64,000 nt of DNA from Azohydromonas caseinilytica. GTDB lineage: Bacteria > Pseudomonadota > Gammaproteobacteria > Burkholderiales > Burkholderiaceae_C. Shown here one piece after another: positions 16,652 to 24,504 of the stretch. The stretch is taken from the NCBI RefSeq assembly GCF_012927045.1, contig NZ_JABBFW010000012.1, forward strand, positions 62,001 through 126,000. The letters run 5' to 3'. Each line of letters opens with the position of its first letter. Positions within the stretch are counted from its first letter, which is position 1. The position numbers were made by a program, and so were the translations under genes. The notes under the pieces were generated by a model that did not search any database, was not told where the DNA came from, and worked only from the letters and a program-made list of their open reading frames with translations.

Positions 16652-18205
16652 TCAACGGCGTGGCTTCGCGGCTCCGGTTGGAGCAGGCGGGAGTGCCGCG
16701 GTGTCGACTTGCGCCACGAGGTGGGCGACGAGCTGTTCGGCCGACGGGGTCCATCCCGGCCCGGACTCGTTGGCCACGGTCTCGGCCAGCCACTGGAAGA
16801 AGTTGGCGCGCACTATGGGTTTCTTCAGCTTCGTGGCGGCGAAGTCCCTGAGCAGATAGGGATAGCGTTCCCGGGCGAATGCCTCGAACCGCTGCAGGTA
16901 GTCGTCCTGGACCTCCACGGGCAGTTCCGGCCAGTGCGCCTTGGCACTCTCGACGCGGCTGGCCCTAAAGCCCTCCAGCGCCAGCCGCATGCCCTCTTCC
17001 GGCGTGGGTGGCCGCCTGGTGGCCGGCCCGCTGCCGCGCGGTAGGGCCTTGGCCTGGCCGCCGGCTCGGACCTGGGCGACCACATACCCCGCCGGGTTCT
17101 GCAGGCCCGAGGACCGCTCGGCGTCCTCGACGCCGGCACGCACGCCTTCGCTGCCGTACTGCCGCACGAGGCCGCGGGCCACTTTCTCGCTCACGCCGAC
17201 GCTCACGGCGCTGTCAACGGCGGACTGTTCCTGCTCGGAGAGCGTCTCGCGGCGGGACACCGCAGAAGGCTTGCGGGGCTGGATGCGAAACTGCAACTCC
17301 CGAACGGCCCTGCCCTCCTTGATGAGGATGGGTTCCACCAGGAACTCGTCCTGCACGGCGTTGAGCTCCTTCACCGCCTTTTGCACGACGTCACGGTTGA
17401 AATACCGGAACTCGCCGTAGCGCTCCCTGGCCTCGGCCTTGTGGCGTCCGTAGCGGATCTGCGAACGGATCCTGGCGCTCTCGTCGGACTCGCCGGTGAG
17501 GATGGAAACCCATTCCTGCCACGGGCGCCGCATGGTGAGCCCGCTGGGATTGGTGCGGTAGCGGCAGACGATCTCGTACAGGCTCAAGGTCGAGTTCAGG
17601 CCGATCTGCGCCACGACGCCCAACGAGAGCATGTAGTAGTGCTGGTAAGCCCGCAGCTCCTTGAGCAAGGTCGGCGGCAGCGACCACTCGATGCACTCGC
17701 GGCCGGCGGCGTTGGTGACGAATTCGACGCTGCCAAGCAACTGGCTGGAAGCCCAGGTGCGGATCTCGCCCGTCTGCGAATTGCGCACCGACTCGGACCA
17801 CTCGACGAGCGTGCGCTGGCATTCGCGGATGCTGTCCTTGATGTGCGCGTGATCGCGGCTGGAGAAGCAGGCGTCACGCATCAGCGTCTTGACCGGAACT
17901 CGCCAGACCATCCCGTCCGCGATCTTGGCCGGGTCGGTGGTCAGGGAGTAGCTCACCAGCAGCAGCCAGGCCTTGCGGCTCCACAGCGTGATGCGCCGCG
18001 TCTTGGGTTCCAGTACCGCCATCTCGACCGGCTTGCGCACGGTGCGCAACTCCCCGTCGGCGCGGCGCAGTGTCCCGGGAGCCACTTCCGCATGGCTGTC
18101 GAGTTCGAGAGAAGCTGGCGCAGCGGGAAGTTCCCGTGGCTCGCGGCTCGCATCCTGCCCCTCGAACAGTGTGGGCTGGACCTGGGGCGTTGAACGACGC
18201 GGCAT
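16652..18205 (-). CDS. Plasmid replication initiator, Rep_3 (RepB-like) family
   Basis: A 517-residue basic protein whose central part (about residues 60-310) has the paired winged-helix pattern of iteron-binding Rep_3 initiators. Recognisable stretches are VEMAVLEPKTRRITLWSRKAWLLLV and STLSLYEIVCRYRTNPSGL, plus a second DNA-binding region around residues 250-310. The C-terminal 200 residues form an extra domain of unknown role (LSEQEQSAVDSAVSVGVSEKVARGL onward). Its start lies about 200 bp from the iteron cluster and it is divergent from parA-parB, the usual layout of a plasmid or chromid replicon. It should open the origin by binding the GTGAG...TGTGC iterons. The binding itself is inferred from proximity. 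Confidence 0.8.
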   Translation of the reverse strand: MPRRSTPQVQPTLFEGQDASREPRELPAAPASLELDSHAEVAPGTLRRADGELRTVRKPVEMAVLEPKTRRITLWSRKAWLLLVSYSLTTDPAKIADGMVWRVPVKTLMRDACFSSRDHAHIKDSIRECQRTLVEWSESVRNSQTGEIRTWASSQLLGSVEFVTNAAGRECIEWSLPPTLLKELRAYQHYYMLSLGVVAQIGLNSTLSLYEIVCRYRTNPSGLTMRRPWQEWVSILTGESDESARIRSQIRYGRHKAEARERYGEFRYFNRDVVQKAVKELNAVQDEFLVEPILIKEGRAVRELQFRIQPRKPSAVSRRETLSEQEQSAVDSAVSVGVSEKVARGLVRQYGSEGVRAGVEDAERSSGLQNPAGYVVAQVRAGGQAKALPRGSGPATRRPPTPEEGMRLALEGFRASRVESAKAHWPELPVEVQDDYLQRFEAFARERYPYLLRDFAATKLKKPIVRANFFQWLAETVANESGPGWTPSAEQLVAHLVAQVDTAALPPAPTGAAKPRR

Positions 18206-18277
18206 GGAACGTGAGATCAGAAGGGCTCCGGATTCTCACAGCATAGGTAGCGTGCAGCAACCTCCAAGTGCTCCAGT

Positions 18278-18312
18278 GTGATGTGCACTTTTATTCCTCT
18301 TCTGGTGCACTT
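18278..18312. promoter_or_regulatory. GTGCACTT direct repeats, likely rep operator
   Basis: Two copies of GTGCACTT (18283-18290 and 18305-18312) are spaced 22 bp apart, the same period as the tight iterons. They lie 75-105 bp upstream of the initiator ATG at 18205. Each contains the palindrome GTGCAC. They probably mark the initiator promoter and an autoregulatory site. An AT-rich stretch (about 18312-18400) follows and may be the duplex-unwinding element. Confidence 0.45.
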
Positions 18313-18410
18313 GGGTTGATGGCAATTGAGAACAACAGAATTCAGACAGATTGAAACACTAATTGAGAGTTCAAAAACCTAAACACTGGCAACGACTTAG
18401 CGTCGATCTG

Positions 18411-18558
18411 GTGAGAAGTTTTGTGCGTTGACGTGAGCGCCGTTGTGCATCTCGGTGAGTGGAAACGTGCAATTCGGCGGCATCGCGTGAGTGGATTTGT
18501 GCCGTGCCGTGAGTGGAAACATGCTGCTGGCGCAAGGCTCACGTGAGAACTTTTGTGC
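18411..18558 (+). repeat. Iteron array of the replication origin (six copies)
   Basis: Six 16-bp direct repeats of the form GTGAG-N6-(T/A/C)GTGC or a close variant begin at 18411, 18433, 18455, 18487, 18509 and 18543. Start-to-start distances are 22, 22, 32, 22 and 34 bp, so the 22-bp pitch (two helical turns) is kept except for two extra inserts of 10 and 12 bp. The copies ending in TTTTGTGC are closest to the consensus. The copies at 18455 and 18509 carry GGAAAC in the middle. This, next to a Rep_3 gene, marks the vegetative origin. Confidence 0.82.
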
Positions 18559-18650
18559 TCGCGCTGCGTCCATGCTGTCCTCAGTGTTTACCCCTACATC
18601 CCGACTTCAATACCGTCATGCCTGCTGCAACGGAGGGGCCGGAGCGATGT

Positions 18651-18666
18651 GTGAGCCATTTTGTGC
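18651..18666 (+). repeat. Outlying seventh iteron
   Basis: A single copy with the centre CCATT and full GTGAG/TTTTGTGC ends lies 108 bp from the main array and about 250 bp before parA. It may be a handcuffing or control site, or part of the parA promoter control. The rest of the interval 18206-18914 holds no gene. It also contains CTTGCGTG twice, 21 bp apart (18800 and 18821), just upstream of parA. Confidence 0.6.
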
Positions 18667-18914
18667 AGGTCGGGTTGCACCTTGTGCACGCCTATCGGCT
18701 GAAGCGCGTCGCGGCATCCTTCATTCGGACCATTGCACGCACTCGAAGGTCCTGAGCGTCGATTTCCCCCGATAAGCGTTGCGATCGCGCGCTGTTGTGC
18801 TTGCGTGGTGGCTTACTGGTCTTGCGTGAACGTATAGTGCTGGACGCAATCAAAAATCTTCCGAAGACAAAAACGGTTGCGCATCAAAGATTCATCTTCG
18901 CAAAGGAAAAATGA

Positions 18915-20168
18915 ATGGCAGCTGATCCGGTGTCCGAGACACCCTCCCTCACCCGCGGCGTGACGCTGGACGATCTCAACCAGCTGGATTTCCAGATCAG
19001 CTCGATGATGGAGCGCATCCGCTCGGCGATCTACCGTCCCACCGGCGAGAAGCGCGCGCCGAAGTTCAACGCGACGCAGCTCGCCGCCCTGTGCGGCAAA
19101 TCGCACGCGGCGATGCTGCGCCTGCTGGAGAAGTCCGCGGAGTTCGGCCTGGCCAACGGCCTGGTGACCGACCAGTCGGGCAACAAGATCGCGCAGCACC
19201 GCTCCTTCACGCTGGAGGAGACGATCGACTGGGTCCGGCATGTCGGCGGCCGCCGCTACGTGCGCCAGGAGGGGCAACCCGGGACCGTGATCTCCGTGGG
19301 CCTGTTCAAGGGTGGGATCGGCAAGACGACGCTGGCCACGTCGCTGGCGCAGGGTCTGTCACTCAAGTCGTACTCCGTGCTGCTCGTCGACCTGGACCCG
19401 CAAGGCAGCGCCACGGCAGTGATGGGCTCCAACCCGGGCGACGTCAGCGCGGAAGAGACGGTGGAGCCCGTGACGCGGGCACCCGGAACCGACGGCTACC
19501 GGGCCTCGCTGGCCGAGTCGATCCGGCCCACGTACTGGAGCGGGGTAGACCTCATTGCGGGCTCCACCAGCCTCTTCGCGTCCGAGTTCTATCTACCGCT
19601 GCGCTCGATGGAGGCCCAGCGCGAAGGCAAGCAGTTCAACTTCCTGGAGGTGCTCAGCCACGCGCTGGAGCCGCTGCGCAGCGAGTACGACTACATCGTC
19701 CTCGACCTGCCGCCGGCGCTGTCGTACCTGACCATGAATGCGTACTGGGCCTCCGATGCACTGGTCCTGCCGGTGGTGCCCGAGGGCCTGAGCCTGCAAA
19801 GCTCGGTGCAGTTCTGGAACATGTTCACCGACTTGGCCGAGACGATGCGCCGGGTGTCGGACCGCGAGCGGCTCTTCGCCTGGCTGGGCGTGGTGCCCAG
19901 CATGGTCGAGTCGCACAAGGGCCGCGTGCAGGAGATGCTCAAGTGGATCCGGATGTTCTACGGCCAGTACGTGATGAGCAGCGAGCTGCCGCTGACCGAG
20001 GCGATCAAGACCAGCGGCACGGAGCTGGCCACCGTGTACGACGTCGAGAAGTATGTCGGTTCGGCCAAGACCTATGAGCGCGCGCGCGTGGCGTTCGACA
20101 AGTTCGTCGACGAGGTGGACTTGATGACGCGCCGCCATGTCTGGAACGAGCCGGTTTCGGAGGAATGA
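18915..20168 (+). CDS. parA: ParA family partition ATPase
   Basis: A 417-residue type Ia partition ATPase with a long N-terminal region (residues 1-120) that includes a helix-turn-helix-like segment (FNATQLAALCGKSHAAMLRLL). Such regions let type Ia ParA proteins bind their own operator. The deviant Walker A box is FKGGIGKTTLATSLA (about residue 130), with VDLDPQGS and LDLPPALSY as the later ATPase motifs. The ATG at 18915 is preceded by AAAGGAAAA. It ends one base before the parB start, so the two are translationally coupled. It drives segregation of the replicon to daughter cells. Confidence 0.93.
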   Translation: MAADPVSETPSLTRGVTLDDLNQLDFQISSMMERIRSAIYRPTGEKRAPKFNATQLAALCGKSHAAMLRLLEKSAEFGLANGLVTDQSGNKIAQHRSFTLEETIDWVRHVGGRRYVRQEGQPGTVISVGLFKGGIGKTTLATSLAQGLSLKSYSVLLVDLDPQGSATAVMGSNPGDVSAEETVEPVTRAPGTDGYRASLAESIRPTYWSGVDLIAGSTSLFASEFYLPLRSMEAQREGKQFNFLEVLSHALEPLRSEYDYIVLDLPPALSYLTMNAYWASDALVLPVVPEGLSLQSSVQFWNMFTDLAETMRRVSDRERLFAWLGVVPSMVESHKGRVQEMLKWIRMFYGQYVMSSELPLTEAIKTSGTELATVYDVEKYVGSAKTYERARVAFDKFVDEVDLMTRRHVWNEPVSEE

Positions 20169-20169
20169 C

Positions 20170-21123
20170 ATGTCCAAGGGTGTGAAGTCCCATCTCAGCG
20201 GCATCACGGCGATGCTGCAGGATGCCGCGCCGGTGACGCTGCGCCCGCGTGGCAGCGGCGCCATCGGCGCGCCGGTGCAGCTGGCGCAGCTTTCCGCCGG
20301 CTACCAGCAGCTGCAGACCAAGGTCCAGGAACTGGAAAGCAGGGCAGGCAGACCGGTCGTGCTGCCGATTGATGCCTTGCAGCCCAGCCGTTTCCAGACC
20401 GCGGGCCTGGACGAGGCGCGGATTGAAAACCTGCGCGCCAACCTTGAACACAACGCGCTGGCATCACCGGTGGTGGTGCGCACGGCTGGCGAGGGCGTCT
20501 ACGAGATCGTTGCCGGACACCATCGCGTCGAGGCGTTCCGCCGCCTGAACCGCCAGGAAATCGATGCGGTCATCAAGGACTACGCCGATGACGAGGCGAT
20601 GGCCCTGGTGTTCTTCGACAACTTCCTGGCGCCGGAGATCCCGGACTTCCACAAGTACCTGGGGTTCGAGCAGATCCGCCGTGCCAGCGGGATGTCGCAG
20701 GAGGCCCTGGCGAAGAAGGCGGGCGTCAGCCGCTCGCTCGTGACCCAGCTCTTCAGCTTCGAGCGGCTGCCTGCATCGGCGCTGGAGCTTATCGCGGCCA
20801 GCCCCAGGGCCGTGGGCGCCAACTTGGCCCAGGGCCTGGCGCAATACGCTGCCGATCAGCCGGAGCGGGTCACGGAAGCCATCCGGTTGGTCATCGAGAA
20901 GAAGCTCGACCAGTCCAAGGCCGTCGCGATGTTCCGCGAAGGAACACCGAAGCCGCGGGCCACTCCTGCGACGCCGGTGGTCATCCGCAGCGGACGCAAG
21001 ACCTTCTGCGATGTGCTGGCCAGCGGCAACCGCGTGGTGGTGCGCTTCAAGTCCGCTGAGGATCAGGCTCGGGCTGCTCAGGCCATCGAAGACCTCTTGC
21101 GCACTCTCGCCAGGGACGAGTGA
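20170..21123 (+). CDS. parB: ParB family partition protein
   Basis: A 317-residue centromere-binding protein. The ParB/Srx CTPase fold is visible in YEIVAGHHRVEAFRRL (about residues 113-128). The helix-turn-helix QEALAKKAGVSRSLVTQLFSFERLP follows at about 177-201, and a C-terminal dimerisation region closes the protein. It partners ParA encoded one base upstream. The centromere (parS) is not obvious. The intergenic region before parA and the iteron-bearing region after the terminator are the places to look. Confidence 0.92.
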   Translation: MSKGVKSHLSGITAMLQDAAPVTLRPRGSGAIGAPVQLAQLSAGYQQLQTKVQELESRAGRPVVLPIDALQPSRFQTAGLDEARIENLRANLEHNALASPVVVRTAGEGVYEIVAGHHRVEAFRRLNRQEIDAVIKDYADDEAMALVFFDNFLAPEIPDFHKYLGFEQIRRASGMSQEALAKKAGVSRSLVTQLFSFERLPASALELIAASPRAVGANLAQGLAQYAADQPERVTEAIRLVIEKKLDQSKAVAMFREGTPKPRATPATPVVIRSGRKTFCDVLASGNRVVVRFKSAEDQARAAQAIEDLLRTLARDE

Positions 21124-21145
21124 AGCATCGGCCAGACAAGACCAG

Positions 21146-21170
21146 GAGGGCCGTACGGCCCTCTTTTTTT
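21146..21170 (+). terminator. Rho-independent terminator of parAB
   Basis: A perfect 18-bp palindrome, GAGGGCCG-TA-CGGCCCTC (21146-21163), is followed directly by seven T residues (21164-21170). It starts 22 bp after the parB stop. This is the strongest intrinsic terminator in the window. Confidence 0.92.
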
Positions 21171-22286
21171 GTGTCCTGCCTGGGCAGCGTCGTGCAAGTC
21201 CCTTGCCGAAATGGCCACTGCAGGGCATGCGAGGCGGGCCGACACGAAGCCTGACGCGCGGCGTGGCAAGCGATCGGAGGTCCATGCTACCGCTGCGCAG
21301 CCCGCTGGACCGCGCTGAGAGCATGGGTCAGGCGGCGCCGGCGCAGCATGCACAGACACCCTGGCCGCCGACGACCTGCCGCAGTAGGTAGGGTTCCGGA
21401 AGAACATGGCCCTGGCGCGGAAGTGCGCGAAGGTCCGCAAGAGCGGTGGTGGCGCCAATTGGACGCTCGGTACAGGGCACGGCCAAGGGCATCGCAGAAG
21501 CGCGTGGCCCGTGCTCAGGCAGCGGCTGCTCGAAAGCACTTTCCGGCTCGAGCCGGTGCGCCGTACAGCCCGGCCCGTACTGAACGGCGGGGTAGCGCTC
21601 TGGGAATCCCGACCAGGCTGGACTGGCAGATCCAGCAGGCCCTGTCACAGGTCCCGCAGCCGCAAATCGGTTTGCCGTTCAATGCGTACAGCTCCACTTT
21701 GATACGACCTGCTTCTCCAGCGTAGCGGTGCTGCCTCCACGCGAAGGCGTGGCAGCTTCCAGTTGGTGGAGCCGTCCGGGCATGCGGTTACGGTAGGGTA
21801 AACCCCGTCTTTCAAGGGAAAGGGGCGTTCGCTGCAGGCAGGCCGTCACTGGCGGCGTCGAAAATCACGAGCAGGCTCGCCGGGGCAGCGAGGTCACTGG
21901 CGTCGAGGCACCGCTCCCGCTCATCCTCTCCGGCGTTGCCGAACCAGAAGCCATCGGACTGCAGGCATGCGCGCATCCTGCGCCCCGCGTGACCTGAACT
22001 CAGCACGCGTCGTGCTGTGCGGGTGCCGTAGAACGTCGGGTAATGCTCATGAACTGTCCGCGGCAGCAAGCCCGCGACCTTCGATTCCTGGACAGCAAAG
22101 GAAGAGCCGTTCGTGTCGCCAAGCAGTGTCCATCGCCATTGCCGCTCAGGCCAAAACACGTGTTGCTATAGAATAACAACCTTATAAATCAACAACTTAG
22201 ATTCGAGCTTGGGCAGAGGTTGTCTAGCCTAAAGCACTGGACGGGCGTCCTTGATCGGTTGTACGGAGGTTGGCGCTGCTACAACC
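21171..22286. other. Noncoding or unrecognised region after parB
   Basis: About 1.1 kb with no recognisable gene. Open frames are short, overlap on both strands and show no family motif; the longest on the minus strand, about 21812-22159, is not recognised. The stretch around 22160-22210 is AT-rich (runs such as ATAGAATAACAACCTTATAAATC) and stands just before two iterons. The region may be a control locus or decayed DNA inserted between parB and the IS remnant. Confidence 0.4.
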
Positions 22287-22369
22287 GTGAGAAGTTTTGT
22301 GCAGATCAATGCAGTGCGGCGCCGCGTTCACGGCGCTGTGTCAGCGCCGATCTGTGAGAGCTTTTGTGC
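22287..22369 (+). repeat. Distal iteron pair downstream of parB
   Basis: Two more 16-bp iterons begin at 22287 and 22354. The first is identical over all 16 bases to the iteron at 18411; the second has centre AGC before TTTTGTGC. Both continue with CAGA, and the outlying iteron at 18651 has CAGG there. They sit beside an AT-rich stretch (22160-22210). They may be an incompatibility/copy-control locus, or an origin half separated from the main array by parAB and later insertions. Confidence 0.72.
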
Positions 22370-22404
22370 AGAGCCAAGATGTCAGTCGGGGAGGCGGAAG
22401 CTTC

Positions 22405-23621
22405 TTCAATCAGCAGTTCGGCACCGCGTTTGCACCGGCAGGAGCCTGACTACGCGCAACTGCACCAGGAGCTCAAGCGCCCGGCCGTGACGCGGCAGCT
22501 GTTGTGGAAGGAGTAGCGGTGCGGCGAGCAGGCCTACCGCTGCAGTGCCTACTGCGAGAAGGACCGCGCCTGGGCCAGGACGCTCAAGCGCTCCATGCGC
22601 CAGGTGCACCCGGCTGGCGAGCGGATGTTTGAGTCCTGGAGCCGGGCAGACGGTTGCGCTGGTCGATGCGCTGACGGGCGAGATCCGGCGCGCCCAGGTG
22701 TTCGTGGCGGTGCTGGGCGCGTCGAACTACACCTACGCCTGTGCCACGCCGCAGCAGACGGCGGCCGATTGGGTGGGCGCCATCATCGTGGCGCTGGAGT
22801 TCATCGGCGGCGTGCCGCGGCTGCTGGTGCCCGACCGGCCGCGCGCGCTGATCGCCAACCCCGACGCCTACGAGCCCGTGACCGCCCGGCTGGTGCAGGA
22901 GCTTGAAGAGCACTACGGCGCGGCTGCGCCACCGCCGCTTCTTCGGCTTGTGCGAGCTCAATATGGGCGGCCGGGCTGCTGGCCGAGTTGCACCAGCGCC
23001 CCGTCAAGAAGCTGCCCTGCACCCAGCACCGGCCTTCACGGCGCTGGACGAGACGGTGCTCAAGGCGCTACCGCTGCAGCCCATGGTGCTGGCGCAGTTC
23101 AAGCCGGCGCGCGTGAACATCGGCTACCACGTGGCCTCCGAGGGTCGCTCCTACTCGGTACCGCACCAGCACGTAGGCGCCGCGGTGGAGTTGCGCATCA
23201 CGGCCACGACGCTGGAGGTGCTGCTGCGCCGCCAGCGCATCGCCGCACACGCCCGCAGCGCCCGCGCGGGCGGCTTCACCACGGTGGCCGAGCACATGCC
23301 TGCCTCGCACCGGGCGCACCGGCAGTGGACGCCGGCCACGCTCATCGGCTGGGGCGGGCGCATCGGCGCAGCCACCGCCACCGTGGTGCGCTGGCAGATG
23401 GAGCACCGCCCGCACTCCGAGCAAGGCTGCCGCGCCTGCCTGGGGCTCATGCGCCTGGCGCGGTAGTACAGCGCGGGCGGCTGGAGGCGGCTTGCGCCCG
23501 CGCGCAGTCCATCCTGGAATGCGGCCTGGAACGCCAGGGTTCGACCGCGCTGGGCGGTGCCACGGCGCCGATGCCCGTGCACGACAACGTGAGCGGGCCT
23601 GGCTACTACGGCCACCACTGA
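22405..23621 (+). pseudogene. istA: IS21-family transposase istA, decayed
   Basis: Stretches typical of IstA appear in order but in changing frames. QELKRPAVTRQLLWKE runs into an in-frame TAG (22514). AYRCSAYCEKDRAWARTLKRSMRQVHPAGERMF follows in the same frame. A frameshift near 22645 leads to the DDE-domain segment GEIRRAQVFVAVLGASNYTYA and LEFIGGVPRLLVPD. A deletion near 22915 removes the middle of the catalytic domain. A further frame gives KPARVNIGYHVA, YSVPHQHVG and EHMPASHRAH. The C-terminal LECGLERQG...GPGYYGHH lies in another frame. No functional protein can be made. Confidence 0.85.
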
Positions 23622-23639
23622 TGCGCCGGATCGACGCTG

Positions 23640-24000
23640 ACTATCAACAAGACTTTCCTCCCCCTGCTTCACCAACACACCCTGGGCCAACTGCGCAGCC
23701 TGCGCCTGGACGGCATGACTGCCGCGCTCAACGACAACGCCACCCAGGCCGCTGCCGAGGAGCCGCCATGGCCACAACCTGATCCCCACAGGAGCCACCG
23801 GTTGCGGCAAAACGTGGCGCCTTGGCGCAGTAGGCCGCACGCCAGGGCTTCACGGTGCTCTACACCCGGGCCACGAGGCTGCTGCAGGAGCTGCAGGTGG
23901 ACCACGGCGACGGCAGCTACACCCGTCGTCTGGCATAACTGGCACGGCTTGACCTGCTTGTGCTCGACGATCCGGCCATCAATGGATGCCTGGTAGTTCG
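23640..24000 (+). pseudogene. istB: IS21-family helper ATPase istB, truncated and frameshifted
   Basis: Just after the istA remnant, one frame reads LLHQHTLGQLRSLRLDGMTAAL, the IstB N-terminus. A second frame has the Walker A box GATGCGKTW. A third has [27 protein letters not shown], a stop, then LARLDLLVLDD (Walker B). The protein is about half normal length with at least two frameshifts. The region 24001-24504 holds no recognisable gene. An AT-rich stretch at 24325-24375 may lie near the old IS end, but no terminal repeats were found. Confidence 0.8.
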
Positions 24001-24504
24001 ACGCCTTCGACTGCTGCTACGCGCGCGCCGTGCTGGGCGTACTGGCCGCGGCGCGCGCGCCTGTCCATTGGAACGGTGGCAGCGGTGCTGGGCGTAGGAC
24101 CAGCCGCCGTGAAGGCGGTGCGCCAACTGCCGCCCGATTTCCTGCCACTGCGGCTGCCGCAGGCTGTGGCGACGGCGCTGTGCATTTCCTACGCCAACGG
24201 GGCATGTTGTCGTGCCTCGCCCGAGCCAGTCTGTGGCCGGACCGGATCGCGACCAGCAGAGCGAAACGCAGTAGTGATGGCAACTGCAAGTGCTTGTCGA
24301 GCTTGAAGTTGCGGACGCCACATCACCAAGTTGTCTACTTGTTTATAAATTAAATTATAGGAGATTATTAACAGTTATCTGCCTTATCAGCCATGGCAAC
24401 TATCTGCGGATACCAAAAACGGCGTTGGGAAGGGCGCCTTGGCTTTGAAACGACTCGGACATCGCATACTCGCCGAATCGTCAGCAGTCCTGCGGAGATC
24501 AGTT

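Noticed and set aside
15218-17044. A 608-codon plus-strand open frame across the hydratase, hsdA and rep genes
   Set aside because: It overlaps three supported genes in other frames and strands, and the composition is biased.
18411-18558. Iteron array considered as a CRISPR array
   Set aside because: Repeats are 16 bp with a 22-bp pitch, so the spacers are only about 6-18 bp, and no cas genes are present. The adjacent Rep_3 and par genes explain them as iterons.
18560-18914. A possible parS site in GGTTGCGCATCAAAG before parA
   Set aside because: Only weak dyad symmetry and a single copy, not enough to call a centromere.
21812-22159. A 115-codon minus-strand frame in the gap after parB
   Set aside because: No family motif, no clear ribosome binding site and competing frames. 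I left it as unrecognised sequence.
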